From Craspedostauros australis (Eukaryota > Bacillariophyta > Bacillariophyceae > Mastogloiales > Achnanthaceae): a stretch of 64,000 nucleotides of DNA. Positions 21,725 to 34,025 of this stretch are shown in pieces; the stretch's first letter is position 1, and each line of letters begins with the position of its first letter. Position numbers and translations under genes: made by a program. The DNA is taken from NCBI GenBank assembly GCA_026770025.1, contig JAMXDE010000009.1, positions 124,001 to 188,000 on the forward strand, read 5' to 3'. Below the pieces are notes generated by a model, which did no database searches, was not told where the DNA came from, and saw nothing but the letters and a program-made list of their open reading frames with translations.

Positions 21725-24700
21725 ATGTCCTCGTTCTCTTCGTCGCAACAGAATTCATTCTCTGGGCTGGGTGATCGTTTCAGAGGCTCGGACGCGGAGA
21801 CGAGCAGATCGACGGCACCCACCTCGACGTCGTCAGCATGTTACGCACTGCCCCTGTCTCCCCTGTCGCGGGCATTCGGAGGGATCCAGTGGGAGGCGCT
21901 ATCTGCAAGGTTATCGGCATCACCATCGCATCCGCTGCCAGGATTCCTCTCCACGACCCAATGCTCCATCCTGCGGCGGTCGGAGACGAATCCCATGGAG
22001 TATACCTTGGCTGCATTTGACGAAGCCCACACTCTCTGCAGGACGCTACTGCAGGTGCTGGAGTTGATCGCGTTGCAGCCACACCCGTCGCTCACCATCT
22101 GCAACTCCACCTCGACCAGCAATATCCGCTCGCCGATGACTTCCCCAATCAGCATGGGTATGTCATCAACTCTGGCATCGCCGATGTCCTTATCGTCGCC
22201 CTCGGTGGCGTCGTCCGCGATGTCGTCTGTGGTATCGTCATCGACGTTATCGCTATCGCCGATATCATCCATCTGGGATCAAGACGAGCAGGTACTGCTT
22301 GACGAATATCATGCCCTGCAGGTCTACTACGAGCAACCATTGATTGTGGTCACTCATTTCGTCATTTCTCAGCTCTACGACCTCATTCGCTGTCTTCTGG
22401 AGTCAGCCTCAACGTCATCATCGACGGCAACACCGAAGGCAACATCAGCAGCAGCATCGTCATCATATGATGATGCGTCGCGGTATCCATTTTCAACGTC
22501 ACAAACTAGAACGCCATCATCGGCGACAGCAGCAGCAGCGTCTCAATCGCAACTCGACGACTTCTTCAATCCATCTCCGGACCAGCGCAAGACGAGAGAG
22601 ACACGAAAATACACGGTTTGGGACTACTTTTACAACCCCAACGACGGTTCCATCCTGGAAGATTGGAGGCCTTTGCTGAAAATTCTCTACAAGGCCGCCG
22701 GAGGGTCCACCCTCTACAATGACACCTTCGTCGCACGTGAGTTTATCACCCTACGTTTCAGTATACCTCCAGAATCGCATCTGCCGAATCATGCTGTCTC
22801 TACCTCCATCGAGATCGCGCATCCATCACACACCCATCGATGCATCACGTTGTATGCATGGCTGTTTTCTATCTTCCTGTTCGTTTTTTCTTCTGGCATA
22901 CAGATGCTAGACGATGGATGCCCTTCCATCACTGCACTTTGCTTTCGCTTTTGCCGCTCACCCTCCCTCCCACATCAACTCTCTCTGTCTCTGTCTCCTC
23001 TTCATCATCATCAACGTCATTCTCCGCCTCCATGATGACGCAGGCGGCGCGTCTGTTTGCCTCGCGTACATCCTTCGGGCTGGCTGTCCCTCGTTCCTCT
23101 CCGCGCAGCAACGGAGGCTGCAGCGCAACCTTCTTCTCCTGAACCCATCGTCAGCTAAGTCAGAAGCGGCCTCTTCAAAGCCAGCAGTGGACGCCGCACT
23201 CGAAGCGCTTGTTGCATGGATCACGGCGAGGCTGCAATCGGCCAGCAGCAGGAGCACCAGCAATTGGAACTCAAACCAGATACCAACCAGCGGGAGATCC
23301 ATCAACGTCCGCATCGTCACGCCTGCTCTCATGGTTCTGTCCAGCTGTCATGAATCGCGCATCGTCTTCGATCAGGCAGGCGGCATTGGGTACTTGGTGC
23401 GTCACATACGTGGGATGCTGCACATGGATGGAGCTGGTGCCGGTGGAGCCGGAGCCGGATATAACAACCGCAGCAGCAGTGGAGGTAACGCCAGGCGGAC
23501 GAGGCAAATGAACAGAACGAACAACGCCAATGGCTATGGCTATGGCACCAGCAACGACAGAAGCTTCTTACCCAGCAATTCAGGAGATCTCTTTGGAAGT
23601 GCCAGCTCCATCGGTCAGTCGACCAGTCGAATGACTGACATGTCTGCCAGATCACCGAATGCAAGCAAAGGCCAGCTATACCGTCGAAGTACCAGGCTTC
23701 ACGCCATCAGCCCGCAAAGGACAGGCGCGCAGAGAAGGGTGCCGCTGTCGCCGATGACAAGATCTGACGGCTCCCTGTCCTACGACAGCGAAGACGATGA
23801 CGATTACACGGAGGACCGCACAAGGAAGAGCGGCGCGAGCATCACCAACCTATCGATGTCGACTTTGCCAACCATCTTCAGGAACTCGGGATTGTTGGGA
23901 AGTGACACCTCGTTCGCGTTGACTACCAAGCAGTCATCCGAAACAATCGCATCGCCCTTGCCGCCCATCCGAAAGACGACATTCTATTCCGCTTCGGTGC
24001 AGCAACTTTACGAGCTGGTGTTTTGCCTGTGGACGCTAACGTACGAATGTTGCAATACGTCCGTTGGATCCGATCCAGCAGCGGATGGCGCACGCGAGGC
24101 CATCATTCGGCACTTCCAGCGCGACAACGTCATCCAAGTTCTGTCCGAGGTGGTGGCGAGTGGTCCCCGCGAGAAGATCGTTCGGTTGGGATTGAGTTCA
24201 TTGCGCAATCTCGCAACTCTCTCCACTGGGGATATAGCGGCTGATGCGTCTGCAACGCCGGCGACTAACGGCAGCATCGAGCCCCGATCCCCAAGGAAGG
24301 CAATGGCTTCGCCATCATCGTCTTTGCCATTTCTGACAGAAATGATCGGTCACGGACTGCACAGGACCCTAAGCGTGATGAAGGATCGCAAGTGGAGAGA
24401 CGATGATATCAAGAACGACCTGTCCATCCTGCGTAAGCTGGTGGATGACAATTACCACGAGATGACGAAGTACCAGCTGTACGAGGCAGAAGTGCAGACA
24501 GGGCATCTGCGATGGGGCATCCTGCACAAGGAACGCTTCTTCCAGCAGAACGCGAGGAACATGGAGGCCCGCAACTTCGATGTCGTGAAACGGCTGATCA
24601 CCATCTTGTCCAAGTTCATTCAAAGCACGATGGACCAGTACGAGCTCAACGCCGTCAGCGACAGCAACGACAGGGCATTCTTCCAGGCCTCCACGACGAC

Positions 24701-24962
24701 CGTCAGCTACAACCGCCGCGACGAGCGCAACCGCAATCCGTGGGAGGAAGAGGACGAGGAGATCGCCGCCATCGCTTGTCGCGACATCGGCGAATTCGTC
24801 CGGTTCTACCCCAACGGCAAGTCCATCGCCACGCGGCTAGGTGCAAAGGTCGTGGTCATGAAGCTGATCCACCACGACAACGAGTTGCTGCAGCACGAGG
24901 CCCTCCTGTGCATGTCCAAGCTCCTCGTTTCCAATTGGCGCATGGACAAGTTCGGTGGTTGA
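21725..24962 (+). CDS. V-type proton ATPase subunit H (two exons)
   Basis: Subunit H is a HEAT/armadillo-type regulatory subunit of the V1 sector, required for ATP-driven proton pumping at endomembranes. Exons: 21725-22736 and 23044-24962. The intron (307 nt) runs from GTGAGT to a pyrimidine-rich …cgcag and joins 'FVA' to 'R GASVCLAYILRAGCP' in phase 1. The predicted protein is 976 aa, about twice the usual 450-500, because of long Ser/Thr- and Asn/Gly-rich inserts. The N-domain begins IQWEALSARL, followed by WDYFYNPNDGSILEDWRPLL. The C-domain is the most conserved part: LHRTLSVMKDRKWRDDDI, LRWGILHKERFFQQNA, DIGEFVRFYPNGKSI and HDNELLQHEALLCMSKLL, matching the family's C-terminal domain order. 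A start further upstream is not evident. Confidence 0.85.
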
Positions 24963-25211
24963 CTTTGAGGCGGTTGCCGTGTACAGGGTATCCGACAGAA
25001 CTTGGAAGGACCCAGCCTGTGACATCATACAATATCACATGCTTTAGAGTAGATCATAGTCGTACGCTGATGCGCCCTTGCCTTGTCTAGAGTTGCATGT
25101 GTCCCGGGTCTTGTATTATATTATACATACTGTGACTTTCAACAGCGCCAAGGTCAGAGGTTGACTGGTCCGGCTTCGATTGTCTGCAGGTTAGTCCAAC
25201 GATCGAGACTA

Positions 25212-28200
25212 GGAGGTTGCGGTATTGTTGGGATATCGCACCGTATTTCGGACATTATGCCGTATTGTCCGATTTTGAATACACATTGATCGTACTTTAG
25301 TTAACAGTTGTGCGCATATCGGACATTGTGAAATAGCACGTTATCCAACGTTGGTCCTACATCATGTTCGTTTGTCCGTTCAATGAATATCAGTTTATGC
25401 CGTGACTCCTGGTTTCGAACTGCTGGCCAAAGTAGGATGTGTTTCATGATTTCCACCACAACATCAACAGCACCATCATCATCCGATGTGTTGATTGATA
25501 GGAGCTCTCTGTGTGGCCAACTGTACTATGTCTGACGGAACGCACATTGCCACCGCACCAATGATTGCGTAGAATGATGCTGTGCCACAATCCATCGAGC
25601 AAGCAATTCAAGTGGAACACAAAACGTCCTACAATCGGACCATGGTTTTGCCGGACCAAAAATGTCTTGACACAACACAGAGGAAATGTCAAGTCAAACC
25701 GTACCCGCACAATGCTTGTATGATGTTTGAGTGAACCACACAACAGCCATTACATCAGCGGTAGGGGGAATGTCACTGTGACCGCCACGGCGCCATCACC
25801 TGCGGAAGCGGAGTTGTCCACGTAAGCAGGTGGCAACGACACCTGCGGACAGAACATACAGTGCGACTGAGGACTGCAAAGCACACAAACAGTGATTGCG
25901 ACGGAACCAGCCCGCTGTCATGTTCATCGCTGTGTCTCGTGAGATGACTGTCGTCCTACTGTTTCGCCAGAATACGAATGATCGTGTCTAGAGTACAGCA
26001 TTGTTGGAGAGAGGAGTGCTGCTCGTGGTCGCTCGCAGTCGTACCGCAAATGTAGTTGCCTGGTGATACACCTGTCTGGTAATCGATGTTGCTTGTGATG
26101 TTGCGGATAATAGATCTTGCGCGCATCCCCCTTTCTGGTATTGGTTTGATAGCGCCCAGTACACAGACACGAGCGCAGTTCCGCTCTTGCTGGGCTGTCC
26201 CCGTTCCGCGCCCAAATGACATGCGCAAATCGTGATCGCCCACCACTGCAGACCTATGACTATTGACAGAAAACAATGCAAACTACCTGGTCGTAAAGAT
26301 AAAGTACTTTTTCTTCTGTTGGTTTGCCGTGACTGCTGTCGAATGTCAAACCGCAAGAGAATGCCAGTTTCTGCTCGACCTTGTGAGTGGCGAATGCTTT
26401 GCCGCAGTGATGGCGAGATGTGAATGATTAATTGTTGTCCTTCTTTGGTGTGGAACAGAACGGACATGTCTCACACAAGAACAACTCGTTTGTTGCCATG
26501 AGGATGATGGACGTCGTTGCTTCGTTGATGTTGTGTATGCAGGCATGTTTCCGCACTAGACAGACACATGTGCGCTGTTGTGGCAAACAGTCACGTCGCT
26601 ATGAGGTCCAGTCAACGTCGTACGACGTTGGTCGGACCAGCATGCACAGCAAGCTGATCAACATCCGACGTCAGTATGCAATCAGCTGACAAACATCATA
26701 CATTGGTATGATGTATGTCTGACATGTGAATGACGTAATTGACAATTTTGCACGGAGTAAGGCTAATCACACCAATTTAGACACCCCCTGTAGAGATAAC
26801 TATAATATTAATGGGAACAAAAGCGCCACTACGTGATAGGGGAGGCCTCCTTTGGTCATTCTATGTGTCTAGTTGCAAACTAATCATTCTGAGTGATCGC
26901 AGAGGGGGGTGGCAAGTTGCGCCTTCGAAACATGGAAAAACCCTGCCGCCGCAATGTCATACTTTACGGTAACATTGTGCTTACATTGGTCAAACATTGA
27001 TCAGACATCAGATGACGTAGGTTGGTTGTTGAGATGACATGATCCGACGGAGGTACGACTTTGGTCGGATGTTGCAACGACATCGTCTTCCCCACGCAGT
27101 GTGTTGGAAAGGCGCGGCACACTGACATTCCACGCATCCAAGAAACACGAAGTAGCAGACAGCCATTCTCCAACAACGCGTGCATGAACTTGACACTGGC
27201 TCGATGGTAACGGACAGAAGTGGTGGTCGCTGTGCGAACTTCTGTCGGCGAAGAATGACCGTCTTTCTGTACATTGACGTACGAAGTTGGAATTTTGTTC
27301 GCAGATGCACGACTACGAGACATTTGTCATGGTCACAACAGGTGCTTGTCACAACACTTATTTCCATTGCGTGTATCTCCGGTACCATCAATGCCCACAC
27401 ATAATGACCATCAGCAAGGAACAAATTATGTGACGAACATGTTTGTTCGGCACTACAACGTGGTGCGCTTGCGTTGTGTGTTACGTGTGATGTGGTGTGT
27501 GTTAGCAACAAGACCTGTTCAGACGCACTTTCTCATGTGGTCGTGTAATCATGCAATCTCACATCGACAATGTCGAAGCCACAGGGAATCTACGAACATG
27601 TAGTGTGCCTGTGAATCGGTGACTTCCGCGAACTGTTGCGACCACAGCCAGCTATTATACGCGACAAAAGGGGTATCGGGATAGAGAGGAACCTGCTGTG
27701 CTTCGTGTATCTTGTGATTTGGAATACAATTCATCACCAGGCGATCGCATGCAGCAAGGGTATTGCATGTCTGTCACAACACCCCTTCTCCATTGTATGT
27801 AGTATGGAGAGTCTGGTATCTCGTCCGCGCGGCAACAAAGAGAAAACGTGCAGAGAATATCCGTGACAAACATCCGAAATGGCTCACTTGTCAAATGTCA
27901 GAGAGCGAATGCAGCACAAGTTGTTCCATATTTATAGTAGATTCAATACCATGATCAATGCTGACCGATCCGGGTGGTGCCTTACATGTCCAGCATTCGA
28001 AGATAGAACTCTGATTGCAAATATCTTCAATGCTATCGATACCATGATTCGCATAGATGTCTCGATTACTTGTTTCCGACGAATAGCCAACCTTAAAGCA
28101 GGCATCTTACAATGACTGGCGTGCTTGTTATTCCATTCAACGATGTCAATTGTTGGAAGAAGTGTGAATGTAGCAACGAGAAGGAGGCCATTGATGCTCT

Positions 28201-28470
28201 TTGCCATCAAGTATACTCTACAATAATCAGTTCAGGTGATTTTATGGTGGAGGAACATGCGATGGAAGTATGATCTTAACTTGGAACAGTGCAACCGAGT
28301 GTGTGCCTAAGTACGATGTACACTATTGTGCCAATCAAACTCAGGACTGCGTTTTCAGAAGTCTAACTTTGTGTCTACTTTGGGTAGACTTTGGTCGTCT
28401 GTCGTGCATACGTCGGATTTTTGTGCGCACCGAAGTCTGCGGTGCGATTTCCAACAATACCGCAACCTCC
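25212..28470. mobile_element. 3.26-kb DNA transposon-like element with terminal inverted repeats
   Basis: The two ends are inverted copies: GGAGGTTGCGGTATTGTTGG at 25212-25231 and its reverse complement at 28451-28470. Similarity continues inward (GATATCGCACCG versus AAATCGCACCG). Each end abuts a TA dinucleotide (25210-25211 and 28471-28472), consistent with a TA target-site duplication as made by Tc1/mariner-like transposases. The interior contains short recurring words (tcggacatt, gtccgat, cgtcggat) near both ends. No open frame inside looks like a transposase: the longest (minus 27511-27008) lacks recognisable DDE spacing. It is therefore probably non-autonomous or decayed. TA-flanked superfamilies other than mariner are possible. 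Confidence 0.75.
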
Positions 28471-28669
28471 TAGAGACGGAGATCGTTGTTTGGTGTTGAG
28501 TTTGCGCATCGCGAACAATTGTTTTGTTTCGTTGGTGGGGAAGCACAAACCGATGCTGTTGCCATCGCTCTGCCTGTAGCACAATCACTTCGTCCCGTCC
28601 ATTCTCTCTCACCCGCACTCCCACTAAGCACAACACATGATACAATACATAGAGTAAAATAGAGTGAAG

Positions 28670-30394
28670 ATGACGACGATGGTCCAGGCAACGAAACGGC
28701 TGAAGAGACTGCCGCCGCCATGCGAGGCTCTGCTGGGAGCTGGCGGAGGCGATACAAAGCGCAGGGAGCTGAGCACGTGCAAACTGCTGTGGCAGCGCAG
28801 AGCCAAGTCCGTCCAGCCGCACATTGAGATCAACGATCTTCTCTTCCTTCACGGCGCTCTCGATGTTGACGACGTCACCACGGCTTCTTCGAAGGTCGTC
28901 TTTGTTCTGGCGGCGACAAATCAAGGAAGCATCGTGGTTTGGGAGATCGATGCTCCGGCAGACGCATCGCCCGAGGCTGTGGCCAACGAGGATGGCGATC
29001 CTGCGCCATCACAATCGCGCAGTGACGCAGAGGCACGGCGGAATGACGCGGAGCAGTCGGAGCCAATTTCGATCTGTCAAGTGTCGTCAAAGCCCATTGT
29101 GTCCATTCAGACCATTCCTAGCAACTGCGGATCAGCATCGACGGCTGACGTGCCGGTCGCTGAGACGAAGCTGCTCGTGACAGCCGAGGAAGGGCTGTAC
29201 GTACTGGACTTCAAAGATGACGTGCTCAAGGCAAGCGATGGAACCGCGTCGGGATCTGCGACAACTACAAGCGCAAGGACTCGTCCGTTGCCCACCTTGC
29301 AACCGCTCTCGATCAGGACCAGCACGCCCTTGCCCTCGTTCTGCCAGACCAAACTCTATGGACAGCACGTCTTCGGTGCATCGCCACTTCATGACATGAT
29401 TGTCTTCAAGCTGGATTTGGAGTCGCAGCAACTCGTTTCCATCCATGGACGATCAAATGCACAGGTGGCGAGACGGAACGCCGCGACATCAATTGATCCC
29501 TTCGGTTACACCGCAAGTCGAAGAGGATTGCTGTCCAACCCTGTAGCCTCTTGGAGTGGTGAGCACGAATCCGGGTCTTCATCATCTCTGCCTTCATTCG
29601 CATCTTTGGCGCCAAGAATGCCAACGCCGAAGCTCGAGATTGTGCCGCCATCATCGTCGCTGTCCAATGCCACACAGCATCCCTTGTTGCTCATCAGTGG
29701 TTGCGATTTTAGGAATCGTACGTCGGGTCATCTCGGCATCATTAACGCTGGCGCAACCGACCAAGGCGGCGAGATCATTGACGTTGGAGATGCCGTCAAG
29801 TACTACGGCAAGACCAAGCCAGTGTACCAATTTGGCAGCAAATCCAAATCAACCACGACGCCGGCAACAGCAGCAGGATCACCCAACAATGCGTTCTCGG
29901 GCATTCCGTGCATAAATTCCATCGTCGCGGATTCATCAGCATCATGGTGGACGATCGGGGGAAGCATGGATTGTTTGGGATATCACCAAATGGCAACCGG
30001 TGCCGTTGGAAGCGCCAATACGACTGCCACAGCACTGCCAGCACCGCACCCCAACGACGGATACATCGCCACTTGGCATGGGCCGACACGAAGCCTGGTC
30101 TCCTGCCTGCGAACCAATCACATCCCTCAGCATCTCCAACCATTGCCAACCCAATGCGATATCTTCGATGGGGCCTCTCTGGCCAGTTTCACCAACCGGG
30201 GCGTCATCTCCATCTACGAATCGCCCTACCAGCTCGAGCAGGACGAACTGTCGCAACAACAATCGTGCAGCAGTTCCAGCGGCAAGGCCTCTGCGATCTG
30301 CGACGGTGCGTCCTTGTTGGCCGTGGGAGGCGTTGGTCCTCTCGTCGATCTGTTCCATCGCGGGAGCAAGTACACGAGCCTGACGGTCCATTGA
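28670..30394 (+). CDS. THOC6-like WD-repeat protein
   Basis: 574 aa from the ATG at 28670 (an in-frame GTG two codons upstream is not a likely start). The protein reads as a divergent beta-propeller with long Ser/Thr/Ala-rich loops: blades such as VVFVLAATNQGSIVVWEID, TKLLVTAEEGLYVLDFKDD, INSIVADSSASWWTIGG, DGYIATWHGPTRSLVSCL and the final LLAVGGVGPLVDLFHRGS followed by KYTSLTVH. The end parallels the THO complex subunit 6 C-terminus (…[22 protein letters not shown] in my memory of the animal protein), including the pattern 'A-D-S-x-W-x-x-x-G-G … W-H'. THOC6 is a nuclear mRNA-export and transcription factor subunit. Divergence makes the assignment moderate; another WD40 protein is the alternative. 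It converges on the CAF1 gene. Confidence 0.5.
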   Translation: MTTMVQATKRLKRLPPPCEALLGAGGGDTKRRELSTCKLLWQRRAKSVQPHIEINDLLFLHGALDVDDVTTASSKVVFVLAATNQGSIVVWEIDAPADASPEAVANEDGDPAPSQSRSDAEARRNDAEQSEPISICQVSSKPIVSIQTIPSNCGSASTADVPVAETKLLVTAEEGLYVLDFKDDVLKASDGTASGSATTTSARTRPLPTLQPLSIRTSTPLPSFCQTKLYGQHVFGASPLHDMIVFKLDLESQQLVSIHGRSNAQVARRNAATSIDPFGYTASRRGLLSNPVASWSGEHESGSSSSLPSFASLAPRMPTPKLEIVPPSSSLSNATQHPLLLISGCDFRNRTSGHLGIINAGATDQGGEIIDVGDAVKYYGKTKPVYQFGSKSKSTTTPATAAGSPNNAFSGIPCINSIVADSSASWWTIGGSMDCLGYHQMATGAVGSANTTATALPAPHPNDGYIATWHGPTRSLVSCLRTNHIPQHLQPLPTQCDIFDGASLASFTNRGVISIYESPYQLEQDELSQQQSCSSSSGKASAICDGASLLAVGGVGPLVDLFHRGSKYTSLTVH

Positions 30395-30829
30395 CTCGTA
30401 CTCGTCAAGCGCAATGCAGATAGCACCGATCATTGTCATGCGATGCTGCAACGCCCAGCATTCAAACGCAGAGCAGTCATGGTGAATCAGACATCGGTGC
30501 ATGCGTCGATCTTCAAAGTACGAGTACTACGTCCATTGGGGGTGCTTCAGTGCCCTTCTCTCAAGACAGACCCAGTCGTCGCCGAAAGCGGGAGCGCAAA
30601 ATTAGCCTTGTCTATGGTCATTCGCCAACTTACTTCGTCGCTGTCGGTGACATGCGGTTCAGAGTGTGCAGAACATGTGGAAGAGAGTAGTTGTTTGTGT
30701 ATCGCTATTGTTTCGAAGCAGGATGATGGTGTCATTACTTGCGCATTTGAGAACCCATCGTACCAGAGAGCAGCGACACGCCTCGAGCAACACCAAGCGC
30801 ATCCATCCTCCTTCGCTCCCAGATTCCCG
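30395..30829. other. short intergenic region between convergent genes
   Basis: Shared 3' region of the THOC6-like and CAF1 genes. It contains actcgtactcgtc at the THOC6 stop and agtacgagtactacg near 30519, related to the recurrent CGAGTA words, and nothing else visible. Confidence 0.5.
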
Positions 30830-32083
30830 TTACTCGCTGGCATTGGAAGAGAAGGACATCTCCCGCTGCGCCATAGCAGCTGCCGCCGCCGCACCCTTCC
30901 GGACGGTGTGGTTGGTGCCGTATCCAAACAGTTCGTTCGCATACCGCGAGTCGTCCACCTTGCCCGTGCTTTTATTGGTGAACTTGGCCTTGACGAGAGC
31001 GAAGTATGCCGCCATGGTCAAGAGGCTATCCGACCCGGCCTGATGCTCCGCACCCAGTCTTTGACAGCCCAGATCATCCGCCAGACGTTGCAGACCGCCC
31101 ATGAAGTGATGCCCATCGAGGAGCGACGTCATGTACTTTATGTCGTAGATCTTTGGGAAATAGATCCGCAGCAGTTCGAAGAACTCCTTCTCCGTGGATG
31201 ACAGGTCCACCGTCGTCAAGAGCTTCATGAGGTAGGCGTAATCGTATCCCGAATGGAATGAGACCCACTTGACCCGATCGTTCAAGACGAGGCCGCTGAC
31301 CATGAGGAGCTCACCGAAGTGCTGGGGGTCGATGCCGCGCACGGCATGATCAGCGAAGGAGATACCGCTTTTGATGAGGAGGTCGATGGAGTCCTGCGCA
31401 AACATGTCATCATCCAGATCGAACTTGAAGTTGAACTGCCAGCAACAATGCGGCTTGCAGAGGTTGCCCTTCTCGTCCGCGAAGCTGAGGCCGAGTTGGA
31501 TAATCTTGAGCAGGTCCACATTGACCTTGAGCGATTTGTAATGGAAGTCGGACGTGTAGCTCTCCGTGACTGGCTTTGCCACAACTCCGGGGAACTCCGT
31601 GTCCATAGCAACGTACGGGTACTTCTCGATGACCTCGCGGATCACCGCCATCTCCTCTGCGACATTCTCTGCCCAAACATTTCGGATCTCCAGCGTTTCC
31701 CTGCGCCAACCAGAAAGTGTAAGCATAAGCGCGAGTTATGAGAAGGTGCGTATGCATCGACGATGTGTCCATCAAGTTTCCGTTTTGGCATTCAATGTCC
31801 GTGTTCACGTTGGTGTCCACGTTGGTTTCCACGTTGGCGTTCAAGTTGGTGTTCACATTGGTTTCCACATTGGTGTTCACATTGGTTTCCACATTGGTGT
31901 TCATTCCCATTCCCATGTCCATGTGCAAGTTTAGCCGAATGTTCGATCCCCATGAGATGAAAAACGACATGTTTTCGTATCAGAAGAATACGAATGAAGA
32001 CGAGCATGATTTGATGATGCAAGGCGTTAGAGTCTCGCACACTTCAGTGTAAGAGAGCACTCACCCATCTGCGAAATTCAATT

Positions 32084-32122
<39 letters not shown>

Positions 32123-32536
32123 TGAATGCATCAAAGCAGCAGCCGACAACCCAAAGATTGCTCAGATTGGGTCAGGATACCACTCACAACAGTACACCGT
32201 ACAGACAGACGGACAGACAGATGAAAGGACGCACCCCTCGTGCTCAAAGGTGTACTTGGGCGCCGCGTTGGTGTGAGGATTGGCAGGACCACCAGCAGCA
32301 TTCGCTGCGTTGGCGAGGTTGCTGCTGGTCGATCTGCCGCCGCTGTAGGGCGAATTGGAGCGCGACCGGTTGGAAGTCATGGCGCTGAGGCTCCCGTTGC
32401 TGGCGATGCGTTGTTGACTGCCGTAGTTCTTGAAAAGTCCGTTGCCGGATGAGGGGGAGTATGCCCCGTTGCTTATCCCAGGATTGAAAGGTGGCGATTC
32501 CGATGAGAGACCCGATTTCGATGTCGCGGCTGACAT
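30830..32536 (-). CDS. CAF1/POP2 deadenylase of the CCR4-NOT complex (two exons)
   Basis: Catalytic poly(A)-shortening 3'-5' exonuclease of the CCR4-NOT complex. Exon 1 is 32536-32235 (ATG at 32536; an in-frame TGA lies upstream) and exon 2 is 31700-30830. The 534-nt intron begins GTGCGT and ends GGCGCAG; joining gives FEHEG|ETLEIRNVWAENV in frame. The 390-aa product carries the DEDD nuclease residues in conserved settings: AMDTEFPG (D134, E136), FHSGYDYAYL (Asp) and EHQAGSDSLLT (His/Asp). The family core is about 270-290 aa. The first 100 residues are a Ser/Asn-rich extension encoded mostly by exon 1, which is unusual. The C-terminal tail is Ala-rich and short. Very similar throughout to animal CNOT7/8 and plant CAF1 proteins. 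Confidence 0.93.
31802..31905. repeat. 12-bp minisatellite in the CAF1 intron
   Basis: About eight units of a 12-mer of the form ttcacattggtt / tccacattggtg, alternating in a 24-bp higher-order pattern, with divergence toward the left end. It lies wholly inside the intron of the CAF1 gene. Confidence 0.88.
32078..32121. repeat. (AATC)n microsatellite in the CAF1 intron
   Basis: Roughly eleven tetranucleotide units aatc in a row, inside the CAF1 intron. Confidence 0.9.
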
Positions 32537-33979
32537 CGTCGTTGGCCGTGGCGCGCGCAGATCCAAGGCAGACTCCAACGTCGCGATGGCTCAGCTGCCG
32601 GTCGTTATCGGTATCGTTCCGTCTCTCTCTCTGACTATATCTCTTCCTTTCGGTGCGTGTGCGCTTGTTGTATTCTACAATACGAGTTTGTATCAATGCA
32701 CGAGTAGCACGACTGTTGGCATCTGCACTCTCTCCGCAGTATGGTGGTCTGATGTCATGCTCTTCCTGTTGGTGTCCACAGGGTTTGGCGCTCTTTGCTT
32801 CCCCATTCTCTGCCTCTGTCTCTCTCGTCGTCTCATCGTGTGTTGTGTACCGCCTTCTCTGCGCTTTGGTGTTCTCATTCTCGATCTCCCGGGACTGAAT
32901 CATGCCTTGCACAAACTGGCCTTGTACGCTTGTCTGTCTCTTTCTCCACAAGATGTTCCGAAACATCCCAACGGTGTTCTTTTTCGCTGTCTGTGCAATT
33001 CTGGCGCCAAGAATGAATGTAACGGTCATTAACGTCTGAATATGGCGCCAAATCGCGACTAGTCATCCACAACCAAACATCGCAAATCGCCTCGAAACGC
33101 TAACAACTTCGGGAGCGTGAAATGACCAAAGAACAAACCACGACCCCATTCCATTTCCATCCACCAAGAAGGGCTTCGAGCCATCGTCGACGTTCCGTAC
33201 AATAGCAATAGCAACCTTGACGCCGTCGGCGGAAATCGTGCGTCGCGTTGCTTCTGCTGGAGTTGCCCTTCGGAGAAAATCGCCCGCGACGAGCGATTTG
33301 AGGGGGATCTTCGCCTGTGTTCTTCAGTCACCACTTCCCCGCTTGCGCACATGCGTGACAAAAGCAGAAAAAGCTGTGTTTGGTCTTGACTGACTCTGGG
33401 GAATGTCGCGAGTTTGTCCTCACGATCCTTGATGGAAAGCCAGCGACAGGGGTGGCCCATCCAGGTTCCTCTGCGCACGAGCTACGACTATGGTACGAGC
33501 TGCTCGTATGAGTATGGCGGCGGGTGACGGTGTTTTCTCCACGAATACATCGGTCGTACTGATCTTCCTTGGGGCTCGCAATGTCCAACCAGGCGCCTCT
33601 TTGGTTGATTGGGGACTATGGCGACTGTGCCAATAGCCATAGCTGCGTTCGTGTCCACTCAACGAATCTGGCGTGAATGGCAACAGCCAAAGCCCAAGAG
33701 ATACCGACAGCAAACGCCGTTGCTCGTGTTTGTCACCATGAGAGATCGTCGTAGATCGCACGCCGCTCTGTCCCCTTGCGAGAGACACGGAGGCTCTCTT
33801 CCGTGTATCAGCAATCGCGAAAACAAGAGCACGTGCGAGCGAAGAGGAAATTCCATTGATTATTTCTATCCTTTTTGACAGGTCGCGGTGGTTGTATTGG
33901 TTGCATGATGTGTCGTTGAGCCTTGCAGCCGATTGCCGAGAGGAGCATGTGTTGTACCGCCGCATGAACAAATCGGGTC

Positions 33980-34025
33980 TTTCCTTCCTTCCTTCCTTCC
34001 TTCGCTCGCTCTCTCTCTCTCTCTG
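33980..34025. repeat. (TTCC)n / (CT)n simple repeat
   Basis: Five to six ttcc units followed by an imperfect ctctctct run, non-coding. Confidence 0.85.

Noticed and set aside
26964-27511. Open frames inside the 3.26-kb element considered as a transposase
   Set aside because: No catalytic Asp/Asp/Glu spacing, no helix-turn-helix and no match in two overlapping frames to any transposase pattern I know.
32430-33032. 200-codon plus-strand frame
   Set aside because: Antisense to CAF1 exon 1; hydrophobic stretches come from pyrimidine-rich leader DNA.
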